From Halomonas sp. 707D7 (GTDB lineage Bacteria; Pseudomonadota; Gammaproteobacteria; Pseudomonadales; Halomonadaceae), in contig NZ_JAMZBC010000005.1 of NCBI RefSeq assembly GCF_024158715.1, forward strand, positions 1-45,702: a DNA stretch of 45,702 nt, given 5' to 3'. Made by a program: the position numbers and the translations under genes. Positions 23,652 to 31,912 of the stretch are shown in pieces; the first letter of the stretch is position 1; every line of letters begins with the position of its first letter. The notes under the pieces are model-generated. The model saw nothing but the letters and a program-made list of their open reading frames with translations. It ran no database searches and was not told the DNA's origin.

Positions 23652-24605
23652 ATGAAAGAATCCCTTGGCGTGTACGACTACTGGGCCTATGACCAGCGCC
23701 CAAAGATCGAGTGGCCGGGTGGCGCCAGAGTCGCCTTCTGGGTCGCCCCCAACATCGAGTACTACGAGCTCGACCCGCCCCAGAACCCAAATCGCAAGCC
23801 CTGGCCCCACCCGCACCCGTCGGTGCCCGGCTTCAGCATTCGCGACTACGGCAACCGGGTCGGCCACCAGCGCCAGATGGCGCTTCTGGACAAGTACGGC
23901 GTGCGCGGGTCGGTGTCGCTGTCGACGGCGCTTTGCGAGCATCACCCGGAGATCATCCAGATGTGCCGGGAGCGCGACTGGGAGTTCTTCAGCCACGGGA
24001 TCTACAACACGCGCTACACCTACGGCCTGAGCGAGGCCCAGGAGCGCGCCATGATCCGTGACAGCATGGAGACCATCCATCGCCACACGGGTCAGGCCTG
24101 CGCCGGGTATCTGGCACCGGCGCTGTCGCACTCCGAGCACACTCTGGACCTGTTCGCCGAAGTGGGCGAGGAACTCTTTGGTGAGCGCGGCGGGCTCTAC
24201 ACCTGCGATCTCTTCCACGATGACCAGCCTACGCCGGTTCGCGTGCGCTCCGGCAAGCGCTTCATTTCCCTGCCCTATTCGCTCGAGATGAACGACACCA
24301 TCGTCTACGCGGTGAACAAGGTCGAGCCGCGCCAGTACGCCATCATGCTCAAGCGCCACTTCGACCGCCTGTACCAGGAGGGCGCCGAGTCCGGCACGGT
24401 GATGTGCATCCCTACCCACAACTACCAGGTGAGCTGCCCGCACCGCATCAAGGCGTTCGAGGAGGCGCTCGAGTACATCACCGGCCACTCGGACGTGTGG
24501 GTCGCCACCGGCCGGGAGATCGCCGAGTACTACCGGGCGCACTATCACGATGCGGCGCTCGCAAGCATGCAGGCGCAGGCCGCCACCGCAACAGGGGAGA
24601 GTTGA
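23652..24605 (+). CDS. Polysaccharide-deacetylase-fold cyclic amide/imide hydrolase, copy 1
   Basis: A 317-residue NodB-fold protein of the allantoinase PuuE / cyclic imide hydrolase group, with no signal peptide. The N-terminal strand motif is VAFWVAPNIEYYELD in place of the NodB TFDDG. FSIRDYGNRVGHQRQMALLDKYGVRGSVSL, FFSHGIYNTRYTYGLSEAQERAMI and PTHNYQVSCPHRIKAFEEALEYI correspond to the family's later motifs. The start at 23652 has GAGG upstream. Members open five- or six-membered ring amides in the cytoplasm. It is followed after four bases by a paralogue, and the two may form one enzyme. Confidence 0.82.
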   Translation: MKESLGVYDYWAYDQRPKIEWPGGARVAFWVAPNIEYYELDPPQNPNRKPWPHPHPSVPGFSIRDYGNRVGHQRQMALLDKYGVRGSVSLSTALCEHHPEIIQMCRERDWEFFSHGIYNTRYTYGLSEAQERAMIRDSMETIHRHTGQACAGYLAPALSHSEHTLDLFAEVGEELFGERGGLYTCDLFHDDQPTPVRVRSGKRFISLPYSLEMNDTIVYAVNKVEPRQYAIMLKRHFDRLYQEGAESGTVMCIPTHNYQVSCPHRIKAFEEALEYITGHSDVWVATGREIAEYYRAHYHDAALASMQAQAATATGES

Positions 24606-24609
24606 CACC

Positions 24610-25557
24610 ATGGCGCTCGACGACGATTACCTGGACTACCCGCTGCGCCGTTACGGCTACGACCACGACCGCTACGACTGGTCGATGCTCGACGAGCGTT
24701 CCCCTGTCACCTGGCCCGGCGGCAAGACGCTGGCGGTGTGGATCAACGTGTCGCTGCAGTTCTACCCGCTCGACCAGCGCGGCGTGCCCTTCAAGGTACC
24801 CAACGGCATGACCATGCCCTACCCGGATCTGCGCCACTTCTCGCTGCGCGACTACGGCAACCGTGTGGGCATCTACCGGGTGCTGAAGGCCCTCGAGCAG
24901 CACGGCATCACGCCGACCTACGCGATCAACGCCCAGCTTGCCGAGCAGACGCCTTATCTCATCAAGCGCCTTCAAGAGCACGGCGGCGAGTTCATCGCCC
25001 ACGGCTGGAACATGGATCATCTGCACTACGGCGGCCAGCCGATCGAGGAAGAGGCCGAGCTGGTCGCGCGCTCGGTGGAGACCCTTCGCCGCGTGACCGG
25101 CCAAACCATTCGCGGCTGGCTCGGCCCGGCGAAGCACCAGAGCTTCAACACGCCGGATCTGCTGGTAAAGAACGGCATCGAGTACTGCGCCGACTGGGTC
25201 AACGACGAGCTGCCCTACGCCTTCAAGACCGCTTCGGGCGCGCTCACCATGATGGGACTTTCCACCGAGATCGAGGATCAGTTCGTGATGAGCCAGAACC
25301 TGCACTCGGAGGATGCCTGGGTCGCGCAGGTCAAGGACGCCTTCGACTTTCTGCTCGAGGAGTCCCGCACGGCGGGCGGGCGACTCTTCGCGCTGAACCT
25401 GCACCCCTGGCTTGTCGGCCAGCCGCACCGCATCGCCTGTCTCGAAGAAGTGCTCGCGCATATCGCCCAGCACGCGCAGATCTGGCAGGCACCGGCGGGC
25501 GAGATCCTCGACGCGTTCAAGGCGGCTCAATCCAGCGACGATCAGGGAGCGCGCTGA
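24610..25557 (+). CDS. Polysaccharide-deacetylase-fold cyclic amide/imide hydrolase, copy 2
   Basis: A 315-residue paralogue of the preceding gene (LRRYGYDHDRYDW opening, SLRDYGNRVGIYRVLKALEQHGITPTYAIN, FIAHGWNMDHLHYG, GWLGPAKHQSFNTPDLL, LNLHPWLVGQPHRIACLEEVLAHI). The first motif is LAVWINVSLQFYPLD, lacking the glutamate seen in copy 1 (NIEYYELD), so the two differ at the active-site strand. It keeps the C-terminal LHPW-QPHRI motif better than copy 1. Start and spacing (4 bp after the previous stop, 1-bp overlap with the next start) show tight operon organisation. It may be the catalytic partner, or act on a different ring. Confidence 0.82.
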   Translation: MALDDDYLDYPLRRYGYDHDRYDWSMLDERSPVTWPGGKTLAVWINVSLQFYPLDQRGVPFKVPNGMTMPYPDLRHFSLRDYGNRVGIYRVLKALEQHGITPTYAINAQLAEQTPYLIKRLQEHGGEFIAHGWNMDHLHYGGQPIEEEAELVARSVETLRRVTGQTIRGWLGPAKHQSFNTPDLLVKNGIEYCADWVNDELPYAFKTASGALTMMGLSTEIEDQFVMSQNLHSEDAWVAQVKDAFDFLLEESRTAGGRLFALNLHPWLVGQPHRIACLEEVLAHIAQHAQIWQAPAGEILDAFKAAQSSDDQGAR

Positions 25558-26981
25558 TGGCCATTCACCCCTATAGCGAGACAGAGACGTTCGAGGTTCA
25601 TCTGCCGCTTCTGATCATCGGCGCTGGCGCCTGTGGACTGGTGGCCGCCCTCAAGGCGCGAGAAGCAGGCATCGAACTTGCCGTGCTCGAACGCGATGAT
25701 CTGCCCCGGGGCAGCACGGCGATGTCATCGGGTTTCATTCCCGCCGCCGGCACCCGCTTTCAGCAGGCGCTGGAAATCGAGGACAGCCCCGAGATCATGG
25801 CCGAGGACATCCAGCGCAAGAACGGCTTCCAGGCGGACCCGGCCATCGTCGAACTGCTGGCCCGCGAATCGGGATCGACCATCGAATGGCTGGCGGACGC
25901 GCACGGCGTGGCGTTCGAGCTGGTCGAAGGCTTTCTCTACCCCGGCCACCGGCGACTGCGCATGCATGCCACGCCTCGGCGCACCGGTGAAGAGCTGATG
26001 GGAGCGCTGTTGAACGCCGTCGAGCGCGCAGGTGTGGATATCCTGACTCAGGCGCGGGTGGTGGATCTCTACGTGGACGACACCCGACAAGTGCGCGGCG
26101 TGGCGCTCGAACGCCCGGACGGCAGCCGCGAGCGCATCGGCTGCGACGCCTTGGTGCTGGCCTGCAACGGCTTTGGCGGCAACCCTGACCTCGTGCGGCG
26201 CCACATCCCTTCGCTTGGCGAGGCGCTCTACTATGGTCACGAAGGCAACCAGGGGGATGCCCTCCTATGGGGCGAGGCGATGGGCGCAAGTGCCAGGGAC
26301 CTCGGCGCCTGCCAGGGCCACGGGTCGCTGGCGACCCCTCACCAGATCTTGATCAGCTGGGCGCTGATGATGCAGGGCGGGATTCAGGTCAACCTGCACG
26401 GCGAGCGCTTCTCCAACGAGCACGGCGGCTACTCGGAACAGGCGGCCAAGGTGATCGCCCAGCCGGAGCGGGTCGCCTGGAACCTGTATGACGAGCGTAT
26501 CCATCAGAACGCGCTCGAGTTCGAGGATTACCGCAACGCCTTCGGAGCTGGCGCGGTGCGCCGCTTCGAGACCCTGGAGGCGCTGGCCGACGGCGCGAAC
26601 TTGCCTATCGAGGCGCTGGAGGCGACCTTCGACACCGTGCAACGGCACACGAGCGCGCAGACGCCGGACACCTTCGGCCGTACCTTCGAGCGCGCCGACC
26701 GGCTCCAGCCGCCCTACTACGCCGTTCGCGTCACCGGGGCGCTGTTCCATACCCAGGGCGGGCTCGAGGTGAACACCCAGGCACGGGTGCTGGACACCGA
26801 AGGCAAGGCGCTGCCCAACCTGTTCGCCGCCGGGGGCGCCGCCCGCGGGGTCTCCGGCGCGGGGGATAGCGGCTACCTCTCGGGCAACGGTCTGTTGAGC
26901 GCCGTGGTGCTGGGCGCGGTAGCGGGCCAGAGCGCCGCGTCACTCTTGAACTTACAACTGCACTCGGCCGCGTTGCCGTGA
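25557..26981 (+). CDS. FAD-dependent oxidoreductase of the fumarate reductase/ketosteroid dehydrogenase family
   Basis: A 474-residue FAD_binding_2 flavoprotein. The dinucleotide motif GAGACG is at 22-27, with LERDDLPRGSTAMSSGFIPAAG near 45-65. GERFSNEHGGYSEQAA and ALFHTQGGLEVN correspond to the active-site segments of fumarate reductases, and the C-terminal FAD loop is GDSGYLSGNGLLSAVVLG. The arginines that serve as acid and substrate anchor in fumarate reductases (FVNEITTR and NRLGGN) are not evident here, so an alkane-to-alkene dehydrogenase or another ene reaction seems more likely than fumarate reduction. There is no signal peptide. Its ATG overlaps the previous stop by one base; a terminator follows, ending the operon. 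Confidence 0.85.
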   Translation: MAIHPYSETETFEVHLPLLIIGAGACGLVAALKAREAGIELAVLERDDLPRGSTAMSSGFIPAAGTRFQQALEIEDSPEIMAEDIQRKNGFQADPAIVELLARESGSTIEWLADAHGVAFELVEGFLYPGHRRLRMHATPRRTGEELMGALLNAVERAGVDILTQARVVDLYVDDTRQVRGVALERPDGSRERIGCDALVLACNGFGGNPDLVRRHIPSLGEALYYGHEGNQGDALLWGEAMGASARDLGACQGHGSLATPHQILISWALMMQGGIQVNLHGERFSNEHGGYSEQAAKVIAQPERVAWNLYDERIHQNALEFEDYRNAFGAGAVRRFETLEALADGANLPIEALEATFDTVQRHTSAQTPDTFGRTFERADRLQPPYYAVRVTGALFHTQGGLEVNTQARVLDTEGKALPNLFAAGGAARGVSGAGDSGYLSGNGLLSAVVLGAVAGQSAASLLNLQLHSAALP

Positions 26982-26994
26982 TGCAAGCTTCATC

Positions 26995-27015
26995 GCCCCG
27001 CTCGTCGGGGCTTTT
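26995..27015 (+). terminator. Terminator of the catabolic operon
   Basis: GCCCCG at 26995-27000 pairs with CGGGGC at 27006-27011, followed by TTTT. It begins 14 bases after the flavoprotein stop. Confidence 0.8.
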
Positions 27016-27074
27016 GCTAAGCAGTTGATTTCGTGGTTTGCTTGCCGCTTCGCCCCGCTGCCACGAGCTCATCG

Positions 27075-28190
27075 ATGTTCCATCTGCTTCTTGCACTGCC
27101 CTGCCTGATCGTGATCGCCCGCTACCTCTGGCCGCTTGGCTGGCCCCGCTGGCTCAAGGCGCTGCTCGGCGCGGCGCTGCTGCTGGTCTCCCAGCACCAC
27201 CTGCTGACCCGGCTCGCCTTCGGCAGCATGTTCTCGCCGGAAGTGCCGCGGGAGATGGTGCTGGTCGTCAACGCCGTGTTCGGGGCGATGATCTTCCTGG
27301 CGCTGATGCTGATCGTGGTCGATGTCGCGACCGCGTTGCTCGCCTTGTGCAAACGCCGCCGACTGACGATTGCCGCACCGCTTCGCCACGGGCTGGCCAT
27401 CGTCGCGCTGGCGCTGGGAGCTTTCGCCGTGAACCAGGCGGCACGCGTTCCGCCCTTGAAGGAGGTCGAGATTTCCATCGCGGGGTTGCCGGCGGCCTTC
27501 GACGGCTACCAGATCGTCCACCTGACCGATCTTCACTTGAGTCGGCTCTTCCAGGCCCCGTGGGCGGAAACGGTCGTCACCAAGACCAACCAGCTGGCGC
27601 CGGACGCCATCCTGATCACCGGCGACCTGATCGACGGCACCCTCGATGCCCGCCGTGACGACGTGGCGCCGCTCGCGGCGCTGAGCGCACCGGATGGCGT
27701 GTTCGCAAGCCCCGGTAACCACGAGTACTACTTCGGATACGACACCTGGATGAACCACTACCAGGCGCTCGGCATGCAGATACTGGCCAACCAGCACGTC
27801 GTGGTGGAGCGCGACGGCAGCGCCCTGGTGCTGGCCGGGGTGACGGATGCCTCCGCCGCTCGCCACGGCTACCCGGCGCCGAACCTGGCCGCCGCGCTCG
27901 AAGGTGCGCCGAACGACGCGCCAATCGTGCTGCTCGATCATCAACCCCGCAACGCCCGCGCGGCGGCGGCCCAGGGGGTCGACTTGCAGCTTTCCGGCCA
28001 TACCCACGGCGGCATGCTGGTGGGTTTCGATCGTATCGTGGCGCGTGCCAACGAAGGGTTCGTGTCGGGCATTTATGCACTCGACGGCATGACGCTCTAC
28101 CTGAACAGCGGTACCGGCCTGTGGCCCGGCTTCGCCCTGCGCCTGGGCAAGCCCTCGGAGCTGACGCGAATCACCCTGCGCGCGCAGTGA
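27075..28190 (+). CDS. Membrane-anchored metallophosphoesterase
   Basis: A 371-residue calcineurin-like phosphoesterase of the YaeI/YkuE type. Four hydrophobic helices occupy about residues 1-125. The metal-binding motifs follow: VHLTDLHLSR near 150, TGDLIDG near 180, GNHEYY near 216 and LSGHTHGG near 305. YkuE-type enzymes remove GPI-like or lipid phosphate groups or act on UDP-sugars at the membrane; the substrate here is not known. The ATG at 27075 is preferred over an upstream in-frame codon because the product begins with the hydrophobic segment, though the ribosome site is weak. Confidence 0.87.
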   Translation: MFHLLLALPCLIVIARYLWPLGWPRWLKALLGAALLLVSQHHLLTRLAFGSMFSPEVPREMVLVVNAVFGAMIFLALMLIVVDVATALLALCKRRRLTIAAPLRHGLAIVALALGAFAVNQAARVPPLKEVEISIAGLPAAFDGYQIVHLTDLHLSRLFQAPWAETVVTKTNQLAPDAILITGDLIDGTLDARRDDVAPLAALSAPDGVFASPGNHEYYFGYDTWMNHYQALGMQILANQHVVVERDGSALVLAGVTDASAARHGYPAPNLAAALEGAPNDAPIVLLDHQPRNARAAAAQGVDLQLSGHTHGGMLVGFDRIVARANEGFVSGIYALDGMTLYLNSGTGLWPGFALRLGKPSELTRITLRAQ

Positions 28191-28208
28191 CCACCGGCAG
28201 TGCGACCA

Positions 28209-29600
28209 TCACGATGTCTTGCCGGCGCCCGTGGTGGATGATCGCCGGGCAAGCGCCCAGCGCACCGCGTCGATCGCCACGATGACGACGAGACTCGCTC
28301 CCATCACCGGCAGGGCGAGCCCCAACAGCACCAGCAGCACGATCAGGCTCAGCTGTGTCATCCGCGGCAACATGAGGAACAGCGCGGTCACGGTCTGGGC
28401 CTGGTGGATCGTCGTGCTTCTGACGCGCAGCCACCACATGCGATACCCCCACACCACCAGAAATGCCAGGGCGGCGGCAAACAGCGCCAGCACCAGCTGG
28501 TTGGCGAGGCCGAACAGCACGCCCATGTGCAGGTCGACGCCCCAGCGCGTGAGTTTTGCCGCGAGCGGAAAGGTGGCGAAGTCGGTCTGGTCGAGAACGC
28601 GCATGTCGGCGGGGTCGAGCGCGACCTGGTCGACCTGGGTCGGCCAGCGGCGGTCGATTTCCGATACGCGCCAGGCGCGCCCGACGCTCGCCGGCGGCTC
28701 AATCTGAAGGCCGCCGGCCATCAGCCCGGCGCCCCGGGCCGCCGCCAGCGCCTGATCGAACCCCTCGGGCCTTGCGTGATGCCCCCCCTCGGGGGCATGG
28801 CTCATGCCGTGACCGGCGTGGGGGTCGGTGCTTTCCGGCTCGGCCGGCGCCTCGAGCAGGGTCGAGACGCTCGGCGTTGCCCAGCCCCAGGCATTGCGCA
28901 GCTCGGCGATATTGCTGCCGGCCCACTGGGACCAGGTCAGCCCGGTCGCGGAGAAGAACAACAGCCCGACCAGGGCCAGAACGCCCACCGTGGCGTGACG
29001 GCGTCGCGGCGCCAGGCGCGGACTTGCGCCCTTGAGCGCCCGGCGCCGGGCGACCCAGAGCACGGTCCCCAAAAGCGCGATGACCCAGAGCCAGGAAGCC
29101 GCCAGTTCGCTGTACAAGCGCCCGATGTCCCCCAGCATCAGCCCGCGGTGAAAGTGGTCGAGCGCGGTACGAAACGGCAGGATGCCACTGGTACCGTAGA
29201 CCGTCATGTCGCCGCGCACCTCGAGGGTGGCCGGATCGATGAAAATGGCGCGGTGCTCCGAGGGGCCAAGCGACGGGTCGGCGAACATGACGCGGGTGGT
29301 GCCACCCGCCTCCGGCGCCGGGCGCACCGCCGCCGGAAGCCCCGCCTGTCCAGAGGCCACCTGTGCAGCCTCGATCTGACGCGCCAATGGCTCCCCGGCC
29401 TCCTGGCTGCTGGCCGTGAGGGCGTCGCGGTAGAGCCACTCCTCCACCGCAGGCGTCATCACGTACACGATGCCGCTGAGCGCGGCGACGAGAATGAACG
29501 GCCCGATCAAAAGCCCGATATAAAAGTGCATGCGCATGAGCAGCGCAAACAGAAGTTTGCCCGTTCGCTTGGGCGCCGAACTACCTTGCGTCGATCCCAT
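28209..29600 (-). CDS. PepSY-domain membrane protein with His-rich loop
   Basis: A 463-residue PepSY_TM family protein. The first membrane helix is MRMHFYIGLLIGPFILVAALSGIVYVMTP (about residues 24-50), with further helices near 165, 195, 380 and 420-450, and two PepSY-like periplasmic regions between them. A metal-binding-looking loop (HAGHGMSHAPEGGHHARPEG, about residue 265) is His/Met-rich. Relatives are often found with TonB receptors and ferric reductase-like functions; a role in iron or copper handling is inferred. It is divergent from a small His-rich DUF2946-type gene. Confidence 0.85.
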   Translation of the reverse strand: MGSTQGSSAPKRTGKLLFALLMRMHFYIGLLIGPFILVAALSGIVYVMTPAVEEWLYRDALTASSQEAGEPLARQIEAAQVASGQAGLPAAVRPAPEAGGTTRVMFADPSLGPSEHRAIFIDPATLEVRGDMTVYGTSGILPFRTALDHFHRGLMLGDIGRLYSELAASWLWVIALLGTVLWVARRRALKGASPRLAPRRRHATVGVLALVGLLFFSATGLTWSQWAGSNIAELRNAWGWATPSVSTLLEAPAEPESTDPHAGHGMSHAPEGGHHARPEGFDQALAAARGAGLMAGGLQIEPPASVGRAWRVSEIDRRWPTQVDQVALDPADMRVLDQTDFATFPLAAKLTRWGVDLHMGVLFGLANQLVLALFAAALAFLVVWGYRMWWLRVRSTTIHQAQTVTALFLMLPRMTQLSLIVLLVLLGLALPVMGASLVVIVAIDAVRWALARRSSTTGAGKTS

Positions 29601-29931
29601 GATTCCCTCGTTATTGACGGTTGAACGCGTTAGTGCGATGAATGTTCACCGGGTGCAACAAATAAAACGGTAATAAGCGATCGGCCTTAAACTTCCTGAA
29701 AGACGTCAATGAAACCTTCAAGGTGATATCAAAAAAGCTCTCTGGCGCTGGCATGACGAAGTGAAACGCGCTCTTCAACCACCGTGCCTGAACGGCGGTC
29801 ACGACATGACGATATCACCGGCATCGATACGCTCGACCGCTCGCCGCGGCGATATGCCGCCGGCGCCTTTCACGTCCGATGGCAACCGGATGCTAGACTG
29901 ACGCTTTACTGTCACTGCCGGATGCCCCCAC
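29601..29931. other. Divergent intergenic region between PepSY and DUF2946 genes
   Basis: 331 bases of mixed composition with AT-rich tracts around 29655-29740. It must hold the promoters of both flanking genes. I see no convincing Fur, Zur or copper-responsive operator. A 63-codon minus-strand open frame here (29611-29802) has no recognisable features and is probably not a gene. Confidence 0.4.
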
Positions 29932-30366
29932 GTGCCGATGCCGCGCCTCTGTCCACCACGCTCGCAGCGCTATTGCATGACGCTGGCCCTTGCGTGTCTG
30001 GCCATGACGCTGCTGTTCGTCGGCCCGCTGATCTCGCAGTTTCAGGCCAGCTTTCACGGCCCTGCACAGCAGGAGACGGCCCACCACCACGCTCAACACG
30101 ACCACGCAGCGCCGCACCAAGGCACTGCAAAGCATCATCAAGCCGCCGGCGCCGGGGAGCTGTCGCACTGGCACCTGCTGTGCGGCTACTGCGAACTCTG
30201 GCAGCACACGCCGACGCTGTTTCTCCACTTGCCGGACATTGCTCGCCAGGCACTTGTCCCCCCTCAGGGCGGTTTCATCGCGCCCTCTATCGGGACACTT
30301 CGTCAATCCAACTATCCCCACGCGTTGACCCGTGGGCCACCCGCTTTCACACATCGCGAGTTATAA
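29932..30366 (+). CDS. DUF2946-type His-rich small membrane protein
   Basis: A 144-residue protein with an N-terminal hydrophobic segment (YCMTLALACLAMTLLFVGPLIS, about 14-36), a histidine-rich central part (AHHHAQHDHAAPHQGTAKHHQ, about 50-71) and the motif HWHLLCGYCELWQHTPTLFLHLP near 79-102. The C-x2-C with flanking hydrophobic residues and histidines is the DUF2946 pattern. These proteins occur near copper- or haem-related genes, and the function is unknown. The start could instead be the ATG at 29977, which begins at the hydrophobic helix. It faces the PepSY gene, which also has a His-rich loop. Confidence 0.7.
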   Translation: MPMPRLCPPRSQRYCMTLALACLAMTLLFVGPLISQFQASFHGPAQQETAHHHAQHDHAAPHQGTAKHHQAAGAGELSHWHLLCGYCELWQHTPTLFLHLPDIARQALVPPQGGFIAPSIGTLRQSNYPHALTRGPPAFTHREL

Positions 30367-30576
30367 ACAATCGGGAATGACGACCGCGATTCTAATGCGT
30401 TTAACTAGAAAACCAATAGCGCCTTTTGACTTTTTAAACGTCAATCAAGGTGGCGTTTTATTACATTCGAGATTTACGTTTAATGCGCAGTTTTAATACT
30501 TTTTTAGCGTCATAAAAACGGTCAACGAAGGCTCTCGGTCGTTTTTCCAGTCCGGGTTTAGGTTTTTTAAAGCCAC

Positions 30577-30601
30577 AAAAAAACCGCATCCGAAGATGCG
30601 G
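30577..30601 (-). terminator. Terminator of the persulfide dioxygenase-like gene
   Basis: On the minus strand CCGCATC-TTCG-GATGCGG, a UUCG-type tetraloop, followed by TTTTTTT. It lies 22 bases past the stop codon. Confidence 0.92.
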
Positions 30602-30623
30602 TCATGGCACCCGATAGACACCG

Positions 30624-31532
30624 CTACTCCCAGACGGCACCCGCCAGGGCGTCGAGGGGAATCTTCAGGTAGCGCTGGCCGTTGGCTTCCGGGGCAGGCA
30701 GTCGTCCGCCCTGAACGTTCACCTGCAGCGCGTGCAATATCAGTTTCGGCATGGGCAGCGTCTTGTCGCGAGCCTGTCTGAGCTCGACGAACGCCGCCTC
30801 GCGGTTGTCGCTCAGGTGCGGATTGTTCTCGCGCTGCTCGGCCACGCGGCTCTCCCACTGCGGCGCCCGGCCTCCGGGCATGTAGTCGTGTCCGGTGAAC
30901 AGGCGCGTCTCGTCGGGCAGGGCCAGAATCGCTTGTATGGAGTGCCAGAGCGCCCGCGCATCGCCACCCGGGAAATCCGCCCGGGCGCTGCCGGTATCCG
31001 GCTGGAACAGCGTATCGTGAATGAATGCCGCATCGCCCACCACGTAGGTGATCGAGGCCAGCGTGTGACCCGGCGAATGCATGACGGTTGCCGAGAGTTC
31101 ACCGATCTCGAAGGTATCGCCGTCGGCGAAGAGCCGATCCCACTGACGCCCGTCTGCCGGCATGTCCGGCCAGTGGTAGATCTCCTTCCACAGCGCCTGC
31201 ACGTTGGTCACGTGCTCGCCGATGGCCGTCGGCGCGCCGGTCTTCGCCTTCAGGTACTGCGCCGCGGAGAAGTGATCCGCATGGGGGTGGGTGTCCAGAA
31301 TCCACTCGACGCGCAGCTGGTGCCTGGCCACGTAGGTCAGGAGCTCATCGGCGTGATGCGTGGCCGTGGCGCCGGACTTCTCGTCGAAATCCAGCACCGG
31401 GTCGATGATCGCACAGGCGCGGGTGGCCGGATCAATGACGATGTACTGGATGCTGCCGGTACGTGGGTCATAGAACCCCGCTACCTCCGGCGAGCCGGCG
31501 CCGGTGCTTTGGGAGCGAGCGAATGTGTTCAT
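30624..31532 (-). CDS. MBL-fold persulfide dioxygenase-like protein (ETHE1/Blh type)
   Basis: A 302-residue metallo-beta-lactamase-fold protein. The metal motif is DTHPHADHFSAAQYLK (about residues 80-95), with MHSPGHTLASITYVVGD near 150, HDTLFQPDTGSARADFPGGDARALWHSI near 170-200 and TGHDY near 214. The DTG-ARADFPGGDA segment is diagnostic for the ETHE1/Blh branch, which oxidises glutathione or coenzyme persulfides to sulfite in sulfide detoxification. There is no BigR-type repressor or rhodanese neighbour in the window, so the substrate is inferred from the family only. Confidence 0.87.
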   Translation of the reverse strand: MNTFARSQSTGAGSPEVAGFYDPRTGSIQYIVIDPATRACAIIDPVLDFDEKSGATATHHADELLTYVARHQLRVEWILDTHPHADHFSAAQYLKAKTGAPTAIGEHVTNVQALWKEIYHWPDMPADGRQWDRLFADGDTFEIGELSATVMHSPGHTLASITYVVGDAAFIHDTLFQPDTGSARADFPGGDARALWHSIQAILALPDETRLFTGHDYMPGGRAPQWESRVAEQRENNPHLSDNREAAFVELRQARDKTLPMPKLILHALQVNVQGGRLPAPEANGQRYLKIPLDALAGAVWE

Positions 31533-31696
31533 GAAATGGCCTCGTACTGATCGATGCGATGAACGTAGATTAGCACGATGACAAATACCGATATAACCAT
31601 AGCGTCACAAGCTATATACCAGCTTTTACTCCCGATCACCCTGCGAAAGAAAAGGCATCGATCAGGTCATGAAAGATAGCGAGACAAAGCCTCTGA

Positions 31697-31912
31697 TCAA
31701 AACTTCTTCTCCAGCGCGAAGCGCGGCTGCTCCCGGCCATCGACCGAAACGCTTTCCATGAACATGGCCAGCGGGCGTACCCACAAGCCGTAGTCGCCGT
31801 AGAGCGCGCGATAGACGACGAGCGGCTCTTCGCTTTCGCTGTGGTGGGCGATGCCGGTGACTTCGTACAAGGCACCTTTATAGTGACGGTAGATGCCGGG
31901 GGCGGGGGTCAT
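31697..31912 (-). CDS. DUF1653 small protein
   Basis: A 71-residue protein, YRHYKGALYEVTGIAHHSESEEPLVVYRALYGDYGLWVRPLAMFMESV, the complete DUF1653 pattern of a small beta-rich domain. Its function is unknown. Its ATG overlaps the tcdA stop (ATGA at 31909-31912), so it is translated from the same message as tcdA and truC. Confidence 0.88.
   Translation of the reverse strand: MTPAPGIYRHYKGALYEVTGIAHHSESEEPLVVYRALYGDYGLWVRPLAMFMESVSVDGREQPRFALEKKF

Noticed and set aside
29611..29802. 63-codon minus-strand open frame upstream of the PepSY gene
   Set aside because: Unremarkable composition, no ribosome site or family pattern; it lies in a region needed for two divergent promoters.
30419..30461. 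Imperfect hairpin after the DUF2946 gene as terminator
   Set aside because: The stem is interrupted by mismatches and a bulge; the support is too weak for a feature.
31609..31625. AAGCT-N7-AGCTT palindrome upstream of the persulfide dioxygenase-like gene as a BigR site
   Set aside because: Arms are only 5 bp, the sequence does not clearly match a known BigR operator, and no BigR gene is nearby.
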